Below, one piece after another: positions 39,201-51,488 of a DNA stretch of 64,000 nt. Each line of letters starts with the position of its first letter. Within the stretch, counting starts at the first letter, position 1. This DNA comes from Solenopsis invicta (taxonomy: Eukaryota; Arthropoda; Insecta; Hymenoptera; Formicidae). The notes under the pieces are model-generated. The model saw only the letters and a list, made by a program, of their open reading frames with translations. It was not told the origin of the DNA and did not search any database. Both the position numbers and the translations under genes were made by a program. The stretch is taken from positions 19,660,501 to 19,724,500 of the forward strand of contig NC_052665.1 in NCBI RefSeq assembly GCF_016802725.1. Direction: 5' to 3'.

Positions 39201-42200
39201 CCAAAAACAGTTTCGATCCTTCTCCTTTGATTATTTTACAATAACGTAAAATAGAATAAAGACTAAAAAACTATTTTAAAATTTAATTAGAACTTACAGA
39301 TATATGCATTTTAAAATTATCGGTTATTAAAAGAGAATAATATAGAATTAATTTTACCCAATTTATGGTACAAAAGGCTTTAATATGAATCGTTGATTAT
39401 GAAGCATTCATGCATATAATGCACATGCGACGCAATCGAGAAGAATCTTAATTTCGAGTATATGGAGTAACTAATCGATTACGGCAAACTAGTTACAAAT
39501 ATACTTTGAAAACGGCAAAATCACGATTTCTATTTTGCAAGAGTTTCAAAGATAATAAGTACACGAGTGATCGATGTCGGTTCAATACGCCAGGGTAGCT
39601 TAGTCATTAGTCATCCGCGCCTCCCTTGCGTAACCCACAATTAATTATTATCCTGATAAATGTCACATGCTACGTGTTTCGACAATAAATCGTTAGACCG
39701 ATGATGCGCGGCGCACTATCGCCGAGGTGTATACCCAATTGTGCAGGTGTCATGTAATTTGATGATCGGTTAATGCTTAAGGTTAACAGTCGACTGCACA
39801 CGGCGATCGTACGCGGTAGACATTTAAAAATGAAGCGTTAGTTTCATGAATAATACGATGTATTTCAATATCCATTAAGCTTTCGTTTGAATTTAATCTA
39901 CATAAGACATGTCAAGGGTCGACAATAGCATCTTAGAAGTTTTTTTTGCAAAAAAGATAATAAAGTTATATACCTCGTATAACAGAGAAAAATAAAAAAA
40001 ATGTTAAAAGCTCGATGTCATTACAAGATGAACATATAAATGTCTACTTTAAAAATTGAAAAATTTAGCAAAGTAGAGAATGCAAACACTTCTAATATCA
40101 TAAATTAAAATTATATTTAGCATTTCACATGTTTTGATAAATTATAAATTTTATATATATAAAAAAATACATATATAGAATACGCATTAACTTTCTCTGA
40201 TAACTGGATTTATCCTTAGAAAAAATTATTATTAAATAAAATGTTGCCTTGTAATTCTACAGCATGTGCGTGTTTCTTATAACAAAATAAATTTTTTATT
40301 ATGATATTACAAATTTAAGCACGGTAGTTAATTATTAAACTAGCTGAAACTAGATATAGTTAACTAGAACCCATATATTTACATACGCAACCTACTTTGT
40401 TATCGTTGAGCGGTGATTGTATATGCTATCCTGCTTACATCTGCACGAAAATAAACAAGTCTCCTATCAACACCGGGGTAGTCTTCAAGGAAGTTCCTAC
40501 GGGACTATTCGAGAAACTTTGTTCTCTACCAACAACGCTTCCCAGGTGCGTCACCGAGGGACAAGAGTGCTTGAGACAGCAGGGGAGAGAGAAACGAGAA
40601 ACAATAATATTACTTGACAAAGAACAAGAAAAATTACGAGCTAAAGAAAAGGTTCCACACGCCGTGGGACTGCAAACGCGCTTCAATTCGTAAAGATAAT
40701 ATTTACTCCTCACCATCGAGAGTTAATGCAACGACAAAATCGATATTTGTGCAAATTAGCTTATTGTTAAAACGACATAAATTTTCAAGGGAGCATAAAA
40801 GTTAAAAGTTTACGCAATGTCTCATGGCACTTTTCATCGCAAAAAAGTGGAGAGATGACCCAGTTAAATTATAAAAGAAAAATTTCGGCAAAGTTTGAAC
40901 ATCATATGTGCGTATCTTATGTTCTCCCGAAATCCTATAAATTTAAAAGCTTTACTTCGACTTCAACTCGCTTGCTCTCAACTTCGGGTTCAAGAGAACA
41001 GAAAGAGAGATCGTATCAACTGATTGTTAGTAATAAGCAAGTTTGTAATCAATGCACAGTTGGAATGTTAAAATCCTTTGGGAGTTTACTAAAAAGTTTC
41101 GTGCTTCTCAATAACTTTGGAATGCGCTACTCTCGGAGCAAAAGAACCACGCCCGATAGATGGGAAAACAGAACGATACGCGGCCGTAAGGGCGTGTGAG
41201 GTATAGGGCCGCACATTTGTGCGCAAACACCGATATCAGCCGTGATGGATGTTTGAATCCCCTTACGGAAAACAAGTTTCGACAACGGATCACTAGTAGC
41301 ACGTCATGTATAATTTCAAGTTTAAAAAGTGTACCTTGATCTTGAACATACATTTTTGCGATACTATAATATAGAATCTTATGATGCTACGTATAATCGT
41401 ACAATTTTTAACTGGTAGCTCTTACTAATATGTACTAATCACGTTAGAATAGTTATATGTATGTATAATTTTTTTTTTTTATAAAAATCTTCATAACTTT
41501 AAACTTCTACTTAAAATAAAAAAAATGTAGTCGTAAAAGTCATGAGATAGCCAACGATACCAAAAAATATATATTTCTGAGATTGATAGCGTTACTTCTC
41601 AGATAACATATAATACATTATTTTAAAAATATTCTTGCTCGATCTTTCGTAAAATTTTATTTGTTAAGATGTTTTGTAACATTTGTACAATATTTATATC
41701 ACATTAATATGTATTGAATCATTCAATCATTCGTACAATCTATATATACTTTTTTAGCAGAATAATTTGTAAATATTATTTTAAAATAGATCTCTTTAGT
41801 GAAAAATTTCTTAAGACATGCGGTTTATATTTTTTCAAGTATAGCATTTTAATGAATAAATTCTGAATTAAATTTGTGTTAAGATAAAATTTAGTTGAAA
41901 TTAGATTATAATAAAAAAGGTTATTTTTGTCTTATCTTATAAAAAAATTTCATTACCAATTTAAATTCTTAAAACGGAATTAGCTTAAATAACGTTCTAT
42001 TTCATTATCAAAAATGTTAAGTAGCATAAGATAAATTTTATTTAATTTACATTTAAATACGATAAATTTAAAATAAAATTTTTAAAATTTCAAAGAAGAT
42101 TATACATTCATTTATGAATTTTTCTTTATGGAAATAAAATAATAAAATTCTATTGTGAAATAGCGTACTACGTTTCTGTTGCGTAAAATTTTCAAGGATA

Positions 42201-43819
42201 AACCGATTTTCTTTTAATCATTTAATTACCGTCTGTTAGTATGACAAATGTATTTCGAATAATAAGTACGTTCGACAAATTCGATACGCGGCAAAATACT
42301 TCTTTACTTCTATTTATTCTTCACTTGGGAGATCAAAGGAAGCATCCGAGTGTTTATTCTGAGGCAATTTTTGCTTTGTGAAATAAATTAATATTATGAA
42401 AAAAGACAGACGGAAAATCTGTTGTAAATCTTCAATTCTGTTATAATGAGAGACTACTAGAGCTAAGCAAACCTTCGAGCAATACGGAGCGATTTTTTCA
42501 ATTCCGAGTCCTCAGCAATTGTTTTTTCTTTTCATCTATTTTTACTTATTAGAAAAAATCAAGAAAAATGTCTATTATTTAATAGAAATTAATTATCTTT
42601 GACGATGATCAAATTGTATTAATAAAATTCTTATTGCACTGTTATTACATTTATATTACGTTTTATATTGTCTTATTTAATATTTTGTGTTTATGTTTCT
42701 CTAAACTCACTTTTGAAAGGGTTAAGGAAAAAATCTTTACATATATGAAGAGTATGAAGACACAGAAAAATAAAATAGAGGGATACGAATTTAAATAAAC
42801 TTGTTGGTTAAACAAAAATATTAAATTTTACACTAATCATACTGAGTATGACGCGGATATTAATACGCTAATATTTCTATTTGCAGTGAACAGTGCAGAT
42901 GTCTGCAACAAATAAAAGAAAAACAAACATACCAGCATTTAACCATGAGCTTAATTAAAATACGAATAAGCGATCTGTGATCCATGTAAAAGTGTGTGTA
43001 CACACGTTTCGATTAAATTTGCATGCAAATATCCTGCTGCCTTAACGAAGTGAATTCAGCACATTGGATTTTTTTCCTTCGCGCATATTATAAACGAGCA
43101 TCAGCAATTTCTCCAAGTTATCTACGTTATGATTAAAAAAAATACATATGCACGATAATTCTCCGCGGTATAATCTGCACAAATCGGCATTGTGTGTAGT
43201 AATCACTTTCGATCGCGATAAAGATCGCGAATTAAAAAAATTGTCGAGAATAAGCGGCAGTTTTTTAATTAGAGATCATTAGAAATCAAAGTTGGATTTA
43301 TCAAATGTAAATAAACAACAAAATCTTATTTCGCGTTTTACTATCCATGTACTTTATCTCAATATAATAGTATTTTTATTTCATGTATATTTATCGTTCT
43401 ACTTCATGCAAAAAATTGAATTCTGGGAAATAATATCCAATTCAATTTTTGCCAAAGAAAAATTTAACTTTACGAAGAAATTCGCTAAGTCAACAGGAGA
43501 GGTTGTACAATAAGACGTCAAATATCCGGGCGAACTGGAGTAATATACTTGTTATCGATTATTTACACACAAAATTCACAAGAAAAAACGAACACGAGTG
43601 CAAAATATTAGAAATATTAGAAGAAATACAAAAAGAGAATATAAACAGAAATTGGACTAATAATACGTAACTTAATGTAAATTGAAAATTTCTATTTGTG
43701 TGGGTGTGTATTTGTACGTGTGTATGTACGTGTATTGACCATCGCGTTTATCAAAAATAAGCAAGGTTTAAACAATTAGTCTCGACTAATTAATAGTTTA
43801 TTATATTTAAAATACTAAA
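30263..43819. other. 13.5 kb of mainly AT-rich DNA, no gene recognised
   Basis: No exon or known domain could be found. Slightly GC-richer patches with unassignable short ORFs occur at 32550-32760, 35700-36060, 38222-38650 (142 codons plus strand, with a 108-codon frame opposite), 39560-39830 and 40380-41280. A 14-base sequence CTCGCATAATAACG recurs at 31211 and 31240. A 14-bp unit ATTAAAATACGTAT is doubled at 37548-37575. The rest may be intron or intergenic sequence. Confidence 0.4.
31865..31912. repeat. 19-bp tandem repeat, 2.5 copies
   Basis: The unit TTCTACTATTTTGTACTCT is followed by a near copy and a half copy. Confidence 0.8.
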
Positions 43820-43991
43820 TAAAAATTAATAAAAAATAATTAATGGGCAAAGATTCAAATTGGATTTTAGCGCTATCATCTTGAAGATTACGTTAACTAA
43901 CGTTACCTAAATAAACCGTTAAAATAAATTTTTGATAGTACTAAAATCAAGCTTGGCTCTTTGCCCAATAATAATTTTTTATTAATTTTTA
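43820..43991. mobile_element. 172-bp fold-back MITE-like element
   Basis: The left arm (43820-43878) and right arm (43933-43991) are inverted copies of about 59 bp. They begin TAAAAATTAATAAAAAAT, pass through TGGGCAAAGA, and end GATTTTAG..CTATCA, with only scattered differences. The 54-bp centre itself contains the palindromic ACGTTAACTAACGT. Similarity stops abruptly outside the arms, as expected of an inserted element. No target duplication could be fixed in the AT-rich flanks. It lies about 350 bp from the alkaline phosphatase exon, on the downstream (intron) side. Confidence 0.65.
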
Positions 43992-44338
43992 ATTTCGTAG
44001 TCAGAAATATATTGTATTAATTATATTAAAATAAAATTTGCCCTACAAGCGAAATATTAGACTGCTGCGTGTACCGGAAATTTAAGTTTTAGCGAGTCTA
44101 ACTCGTCTTATAAAACGTTGTTTTTGCTGTTCTAAGACATTTTTCAATTTACCATAAACTTGACGCAACACGTAAATCGTCGGTCTTACGTGCGCCAATC
44201 TAACGATTTGCGTGCTCCAACCCCGGACAGTTTACCATAGCAAATTTGATGCACGTAAAGCAACGGTTTTACGTGTCAGGTCTCCAAGAAAAAAAGAATA
44301 AGAAAGACGAAAAACGATCTGTGTTTTCTCGTACTCAC

Positions 44339-44586
44339 CCGCGCCAACGCCACCGCCGGGAAGCTCTCCCATGCAAGCTGCGTCTCCTCGCCCGGATTTC
44401 CGTGACGCTGACCCGCGAGGATCCTCGCCGCCGTTAAGGTACTCATCCCCATGCCGTCGCCGACGAAGAGGACGACGCCGCGCGCCATCCCTGACGGCGG
44501 CGTCGTGCCGCTAACGCTGGTACTCGCTGCCTCCCTGATACGCGTCTCAATCGCCCGCGTCGCTGCTTCATACCAGACCTCCCTCT
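44339..44586 (-). CDS. alkaline phosphatase, one internal exon
   Basis: This is a 248-bp internal exon of a membrane-type alkaline phosphatase, a secreted or GPI-anchored metalloenzyme that removes phosphate from monoesters. The 83-codon translation has a charged helix (REVWYEAATRAIETRIREA), a short linker, then LFVGDGMGMSTLTAARIL, the family's first core strand with the aspartate that binds active-site metal. It ends with a GEE..LAWESFPAVALAR segment, also typical of the family. Reading right to left, a pyrimidine-rich tract and CAG (44587-44589) form the acceptor and CGG|GTGAGT (44333-44339) the donor; the exon enters after the first base of a codon and leaves between codons. The nucleophilic serine motif (DSA) belongs to a downstream exon that I could not find. 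The exon is strikingly GC-rich against its flanks and has no stop or frameshift. I am sure of the family, not of which paralogue. Confidence 0.9.
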
Positions 44587-44589
44587 CTG

Positions 44590-46580
44590 CGAACAAACAA
44601 TTTCGGTATATATCATGATGTTCGAGCAATGTAATCGGATCGGTGACATCGTCACAATTGTGAAGTAAAACATCGCCACGGGTCACATGTAACGGGATTC
44701 TAGTCTCAAAAAACTCAGATCAACAGTTCGTAGTCATTCTGTTTCCCCGATACATAAACTGAAATTATATTCGAGATGACGTCGACCTGGTGTTTTTTTC
44801 GTCTAGAACAATAAATTGTTTTTACCCCGTAAAAACGTGAAAAATTTATCATCGGTTTTATTTTTAAAATATTTGCTCATTTTCGCAAAATTATAATTGC
44901 TTATTAAAAATACATAAATATTTAAAATTATATTGAAATGATGCATAATATACTCCGACTGTACAATTAAAATAATTTTTGTGATTTATTAATTTTATAA
45001 ATTAAAAATATAAAAGTAATTTACAATGTATAGATTTTTATTGTCTTTTAATGCAGAAGTTTGTACAAAAATTATTTATAAATCTTAAAAATATCAAATA
45101 GAAAATAATTAGTATATTGAAGATCCACTTAATATAAATATGCTAATATTTGATGTGCATTTATTTAAAAGTATTCCAATTATTACAGATAATAGAACAA
45201 AAAAATTCTAGACACTACTTATTTTCTCTTCCTCTTATCGAAATGAACAATAAGAATGTATAAGCATGGAAAGCTTACATCTTCTTCAGATAAACTCCTT
45301 TTCTTATTATTTTTTTTCTGTCCAATCAGCAGAAGCGAACGAGAACCACGAGCAAACGCTTGATCTTAATATCGGGCAATGATTTTAACTGTCCATTTCT
45401 CGTTGAGAAAAAAGCTCTACAAAACGAATAACATTTTTCAATTTTGCTAATTACGTATCAATGTATTGTACATATATTATGAGAAGAAAGGAAAATATAC
45501 ATTATAGGAATTAATTATTAAACAAAGAAAGTAATAATAAAAAAGTAATTGCGTTTTTCTAGGCCACTTGACGTAGCAAACATTACACAGTTATTTAAAA
45601 TCTTTAATATCTTTCAGTTAAATATTTTTTGATTAATTAAGATCCACTTAATATAAATATTAACAGAGAAAAAGGGGATATTCGGCTACTGTAGACATTA
45701 TGATTATCCCCTATTACCTCCGTGATTAGGTGATGCATTCTAACAATTGCTTATAGAATTATTCGTTTAGTATCTCAGCGTTTTTGTGGGACTAATTTGC
45801 CATACAATAGCTGACAATTGTTATAAAGCATCTTTATTTTTAAACACTTCAAAACTTTTTCAAGATACACTTTAGCATCTATTTATCTATTACACATATT
45901 TCATTATTGTTTGTAAACTTGAGCATATATTAATGTATGTATACTTGAGTGTTTTTTCGTTATTTAACTTTTTATTCGAATGTATACATTTTAAATTAGC
46001 AACGTTAAACAATAACATAAAATTTTGTTACAATAATATGACTTTTCAGGCAAAATTTTCATATCAAAACATTTTCTTGATACATCGATTGTCACTCTAA
46101 AAGACTACAGAAACATTAAAGAACCATTTTATGCTTGTTGTTTGATGTTAAACAAAGATATATTTGAAATCTTTAATAATATCTCTATAATGTTTCTAAA
46201 CGCAAAAAAATTCTAAACAATGAAAAATTAAAAATATACAATTTTATAACAAAATACTGTGTTTTTTAAACTAATTAATTTTTTAAATTTATTTTTGAAC
46301 TAACCATGTTACCACTACTTTTTCCCTTTCACCGATTATGCAGTGCGTCACATTTTTATAAATCATAAATAATAAATATTTGACACAGAGAAAGTAACAA
46401 CACACAAAAAAATGAATTCTTAATTCACGTATATTTTTATTCTTCAATGCTATTTGTTTTCATTTAAGTAAAAATGCTCTATTCAATTACAACTTTTCAC
46501 TTGCATCAATAATAAATATATCTGGGCGAAGTACATTTTATTCTTAAGAATTCTTGTTTCTAATATCATAACTATTTTTC
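44590..46580. other. AT-rich stretch, probably intron or upstream DNA
   Basis: This lies upstream of the alkaline phosphatase exon on its strand. No preceding exon, signal peptide or promoter could be recognised. It contains the 22-bp direct repeats described separately. Confidence 0.45.
45120..45660. repeat. 22-bp direct repeats bracketing ~500 bp
   Basis: A 22-base sequence beginning AAGATCCACTTAATATAAAT occurs exactly at 45120-45141 and again at 45639-45660. The intervening 497 bp has no terminal inverted repeats or poly(A) end that I can see. Confidence 0.7.
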
Positions 46581-47022
46581 TTAATTACCCAATCCTGCAA
46601 ATGAGTTACAAGAGTTTATACAATACATATAACAGCGATACAAGATTTGTAACAGTCTCTCTAAAGAGACTTTGCTTACAATTAGCCAAAGCGCGCGTGC
46701 ACGCCGATTAATGCCTCCCTACTAAGGTTGTTGACCGCAGACAGTCCCGGCAGCAAGCGCACGTGTGCGTCGTCTGGGCCGCCTCCCCACTCTTCCGGCT
46801 GACGGAGAGTGGGGAGGCGGCCCAGTCCGCGCGCACGTGCTCTTGTCTGGCGCGACCGCGTGCGGTCAACGACCCGAGTGAGGGGGATTTAAACGGCGTG
46901 CACGCGCGCTTTGGGCGAGCGGAATCTTTCTCGGTGCGTGAGTTACCGCAGCGACTTTTAGGGAGATTTTCTCGTACCCCATTATAAACTCTCGTAACGC
47001 ATTTGCAGAATTGGGTAATTAA
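46581..47022. mobile_element. 442-bp near-symmetric palindrome (fold-back element) with GC-rich core
   Basis: The ends are perfect inverted copies, TTAATTACCC at 46581-46590 and its complement at 47013-47022. The arms pair around a centre near 46801: about 39 terminal bases with three differences; an exact 21-base block (46686-46706 with 46894-46914); and an exact 20-base block (46774-46793 with 46806-46825) around a 12-base loop. Between these blocks the arms still align, including GTTGACCGC and a CACGTG in each. Only a middle part (about 46620-46685 against 46917-46980) has diverged. The ends are AT-rich and the core strongly GC-rich. A TTAA at each border would fit piggyBac-like target duplication, but the border is itself palindromic, so the duplication is ambiguous. 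No transposase is present. The short ORF inside (46763-46987) is a by-product. Confidence 0.8.
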
Positions 47023-50000
47023 AAAATTAAAAATTAAATAATAAAGTCAATAATTTTTAACTTAACTTAGTTAATCTTAATTTATTTATTTTTTAACTTT
47101 AACTAGTTATTGCTGAAACATATAAACTTTAATTTATTAACTTTTTGCTAAAGTTAAAAATTTATTTGTATAAAAAAAAAGATTATAAAAAAAAATTTTT
47201 TAAGGAGGAAAAAACAGAGAAAAGAAAGTTTTGGACTATTTGGGATCATCTACTGGTTTTACTGATGAATGAAACGCAACGTAACGCCAGTAATTTTTAC
47301 TTCTGCCAACTACATTATTTTGACTAGTAATAACCAAATCCATTTTCAAACAGACTATCAATGATTATATAATAAGTGAGGATAGTTTCGTAAGTGAAAT
47401 ATCATATTCACAAAGCATATTTCCAAAATGTGATTTAAACTTTTAAAAATAAGTAAAATGTTTCTGTTTGTCCTACCTAACTTATGTCCATAATTAACAG
47501 ATGACCGACTTCATCACAACGATAGAGAAACGCCGCGTCGGTTGTCTATACACATAGGCGGATCTGCCGCAGCGGATCGGCTACCCACAAACAACATGAG
47601 TGAAATGTGCAATAAATCCGCCGTAGCAGACCCGCTCGCATTAAGAAAACAATAATCCTAATACAATATTTAATGTTAAACGGGCGCAATTCTGTTATTT
47701 AAATAAAGTAAAATTTGTTTAAATTAAGAATATCTTTTCACTTTGTTTTAAGAATGATTTATTCTTAATCGAAAAGATTATTTATTCTTGGCGCTATTCT
47801 AAGCATAACATATTCTTAGATTAAAGCATTTATGCATTTCTTCAAGAATTTATTTTTTTGTGTGAAAAGATTAAAGTAATCAACGAGAATTTCCAGAAAA
47901 AAGTCTAGAAAAATTTATATCCATTTTTTATCGAAAAAGCAAAATATGTGTTGCGTCTTAAGTAGAGTTGCGTGTCGAGCAAATTTTAAGGCTAAACGAT
48001 TTCGTTTCAAGCTCGACGACGATAGTAGTGCCGGAAGCAATAGGTTTACCGAAAATGGCAGTTTCTCCCGAACTGCGGCAAACGAAACCCTCCGTGCGGT
48101 TGCGGTTTCTCCGGTTCCCATAGCTATTCTCTGTTACGACTCGATAATGGATAAGTTGAGCCGTTCCAACATGATCCATAAAATGTCATAAACCAATGCG
48201 ATAACGGATTTTCGGAAACAGTAATCGTGTTGAAATGGGATGTGATCGCAGGATACGGAATGAAACTATCGTCTTGTGATTCCAATAATACAATGAGGCT
48301 TACGAACAAAGTCATTCGAGAATATTTTTCAACTTCGCACGAGCAGTTACAGCGCTCATTCGTACTTTTTCCCCCATTCTTCGTGTAATCTTGAGAACGA
48401 TCGAAGATTCTGAATAAAACTCCTATCTATTTGCCCGTTTATCCGACACCCTTATACCGAAGAAGCATGAGGAATCAGCGCGAGCTGGCTTTGCTCGTTG
48501 AACTAACCCACCGGAACTTAAACTGGTACACGAAGAAGCAGAAATTTTCCTGCAGCTACTCTATTCCGGCTAATTCATGGAAAATTCAAACCATATGACG
48601 CTGCCAGCCTGCAGCGCGAAAATACGCGAAGCGTAATATTCGAGAATATTTTATTCGTCGACTCGCACTTCCATTGAATCTTGCCGCGTGTCGTTAATTC
48701 ACGTATCACGAAAGTCTGATGGGTTTTCTATGAAAAACTGTCTCGAGACTCGTATCCGAGAGAAGAGCATGGTTGAGATATTCTTAGCGAGATATAGGAA
48801 TTGTGCGGCGTAAATGTAACATTTCTATGCATTTTGAAGGTGATGAGCTCCTTTGCATATTTTAGCCAAATGGTATGAAAATAATTTTTGAATTTTTAAC
48901 TCTATTACAAAATTTGATTAGTAACATTTCATGTGGCACAAACATCATTTTAACAAGTATCGACTGCGATCGAGTCAATTAGAGAATAATTGGTAAATTA
49001 GCGCAAGGTAAAAGAATATTCGTTTGCCCACGCTAATGAAACCATTTCATATATATTATTTCAATTACAAATTTTACATTTTATTAAATAAAATTTATAT
49101 CTATTACAATTAACCGCAATCACTGAATATTCTCGAATAGCACTTGCAATTGTCTTTTGCAAATTTTTGAATTAAAATATTGAGAAACATATTTTTAATT
49201 AATGAATACGGCAGTTAGCAAATATTTAATAACGACATTCCCGAGTCTTTTAGTTTTAAAATAATACAAAAAGAAACATATATAATTAAATCAAATCATA
49301 AGTAAAATTGTATTATATGTTGTTTTCAAATGTTCATCCAAGATTTGTATTTATATATGTCAGACTTTTTTTATTTCAATATCAATGTTAATCAGAAGAT
49401 AAATCTTGTTATGCAAATTTCAAAATAACAGAAACATTTAGCGTTACTAAATGTTTTATCGCTTAAGCTTACGATTACGTAAAATGCATCATGTAATCAT
49501 ATTATCGCATAATCCCATAATCCGATACGTAAATGTATTTTACCGATACTTGAATGTCTACGCAATAACAATATATAAAATTCTATTTAAATAGCTTTAT
49601 CAAGCTTATGTGAGTATTACACACGCAGCAAACCAAGTTACGACTATAAACCAAATTATTATCAACACGATACCATCGGGCACAAAGAAAGACCGACAAA
49701 GTCTCAGCGACGTTCAAGTTTTATATCGCACAGTGGAATCCTTGTTAAGATGTTAAATGGCGACGACCCCTTGTACGACCGCAAAAACGCGACAGTAAAA
49801 TTTCCAGCTTAAGAATTCGCAGCACACAAATGGATCACTTACACTAGTGCCCTTACGCGAAATATGATTGTTAAGCGTGAGATAGAAAAAGGCATTAGAG
49901 ACACCAGCGAGAAAAATCATTAAAAAATGGAAAGGAGACGCAAGGAAATGAAAGAAGGGGAATCGTCAAAAGACTCCGTCGGGAGTGCTGAACAACTTTG

Positions 50001-50817
50001 AGAAAAGTGGGCTGCTTATCCCAAGAGCACTTCTTACATGAATCAAATAAAAGATTTTAATAAAGATTTCAATAACCACCTTGAACCAATTCATTCAAAC
50101 AAAAATTAAGAAACGTATGCACTTTGATACGCATATACAACAAGATAAAATCTTTTGTTTTTTTATTTTAATTGCAACATTACGAAAGAAAACAAGAATT
50201 TGATTGATCAATAAACCTTTTAATACTCTTCGATACAGCAAGAATCTATTTTTCAATTTAATTAAAGATAACTCTTCGTAATATTTCTAAGAAAAATTCG
50301 AGAAACTGGAGTTTTTGCGACCATCCATAATGCATAATCAATTTTACGAAGAATGATTTTTCTCTTGGTCTGTGCGGCCAACTTGGGAAAACATAAAATA
50401 GAACGTTCCTTTTAAAGCACAAACTTCACCAGATACTCTTAAAAGCGTTTTTCCAGATCCACCGTATAGTCTAAATTCTTGTCGTCAGGAAAAATGGAAG
50501 GCAACTACAATAAAAATTACGAAAACTTCGACATAGAATAAAGAGTAGGTCGCGTTAGAAGAACGAGTTTCATTGGCAGTCACAACGCAAGCTCTATGAT
50601 CAAACGAAAGTTGTCGCGAGTGCATAAGAACGCCTGCTGCTTGCTGCTGCTTCGGATTCCTTTGAAAATTCTGCAAAGACCTAATAATTTACACATGGCT
50701 AATTTTAATTGCATTGACATCCATAATTAAAGCCTCTTCTTTCTTTTTCTTGAAACACGTGTTCGTGTAAGCACTTAAAAAATCCTGTAACGTAAAAATT
50801 GTTTGTTACGGAATATA
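47023..50817. other. mixed AT-rich and CpG-richer DNA, no gene recognised
   Basis: CpG-richer patches occur at 47520-47640 and 47940-48740. They hold short ORFs on both strands (47915-48315) that overlap and have no recognisable domain. The patch at 49640-50000 is moderately GC-rich without an open frame of note. If the alkaline phosphatase gene continues this way, its 5' exon may be here, but I could not find a signal-peptide exon. Confidence 0.35.
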
Positions 50818-50819
50818 TA

Positions 50820-51486
50820 CAAGGATGAGTCAAAAATTATGCGCACTCTGGCTGTAAAATTTATTTTAATCAAGAAAAAACACTATTTATTTTAATCGAG
50901 AAAAGACATCATTTTTCAATATAATCTGCCTGCTTTTCAATAGACTCTGTCCATTTTTCATCAAGTTTTCGTATTTCCTTATTAAAAAACATTTTCGGTT
51001 GTAAGCCGCGAACGCTTCACTGTCTTTATCTCTTCAGACGTGAATTTCCTTGTAGGGTTTTTTTTAGCGGACCAAAGAGATAATAGTCCGATGAAATAAG
51101 ATCAGGACTTAGGTAAGATGATCTAACACATCAAGATGAGTTTTTGGAGAATTTCAATAGTGTGGGCAGTAGTGTGCGGGTGTGCATTGTCATGCAACAA
51201 TAAAACGCCCTTGGATATCATTGTCAAAAAAAAGATTTAACAATCAACAGTGCTCGTTACAATAAAATGTTCACTGAAGAGCTGAAATCTGCAATTCGGA
51301 GAAAACGCAGAGGACTGTACGGCCAAAAACATTTTTTTAATGAGGGAATGCAAAAGCTTGTTGAAAGATGGACAAAGTATATTGAAAAATAGAAATTATG
51401 TCAAAAAATAATGTATTCGTCTTTCCTGAAAATTGTTTTAAATAAATTCTACAGCTAGACAGTTTATAATTTTTTACTTATCCTTG
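50820..51486. mobile_element. rearranged mariner element with two opposed 3' ends
   Basis: A 667-bp element is bordered by TA (50818-50819 and 51487-51488). Its ends, starting CAAGGATGAGTCAAAAATTA on the left and CAAGGATAAGTAAAAAATTA inverted on the right, pair over more than 50 bp. The left arm, read on the minus strand, encodes the second half of a mariner transposase: LLLHDNAHPH (second catalytic Asp, near 51190), then a frame break, then SSDYYLFGPLKK (third Asp, near 51080), then FFNKEIRKLDEKW..YIEK and a stop. The right arm, read on the plus strand, encodes NSARYNKMFTEELKSAIRRK (about 51246-51305), lacks the catalytic part, and resumes at FFNEGMQKLVERWTKYIEK before its own stop. Both arms thus end with a transposase C-terminus and 3' terminal repeat; the 5' end and N-terminal half are absent. 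It cannot encode an active transposase. Confidence 0.85.
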
Positions 51487-51488
51487 TA

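Noticed and set aside
40397..41353. ORFs of 81-114 codons on both strands
   Set aside because: They overlap in several frames, have no recognisable domain, and show no splice-site support.
46763..46987. 74-codon plus-strand ORF
   Set aside because: It lies wholly within the GC-rich palindrome and reads through both arms, so it is a by-product of the repeat.
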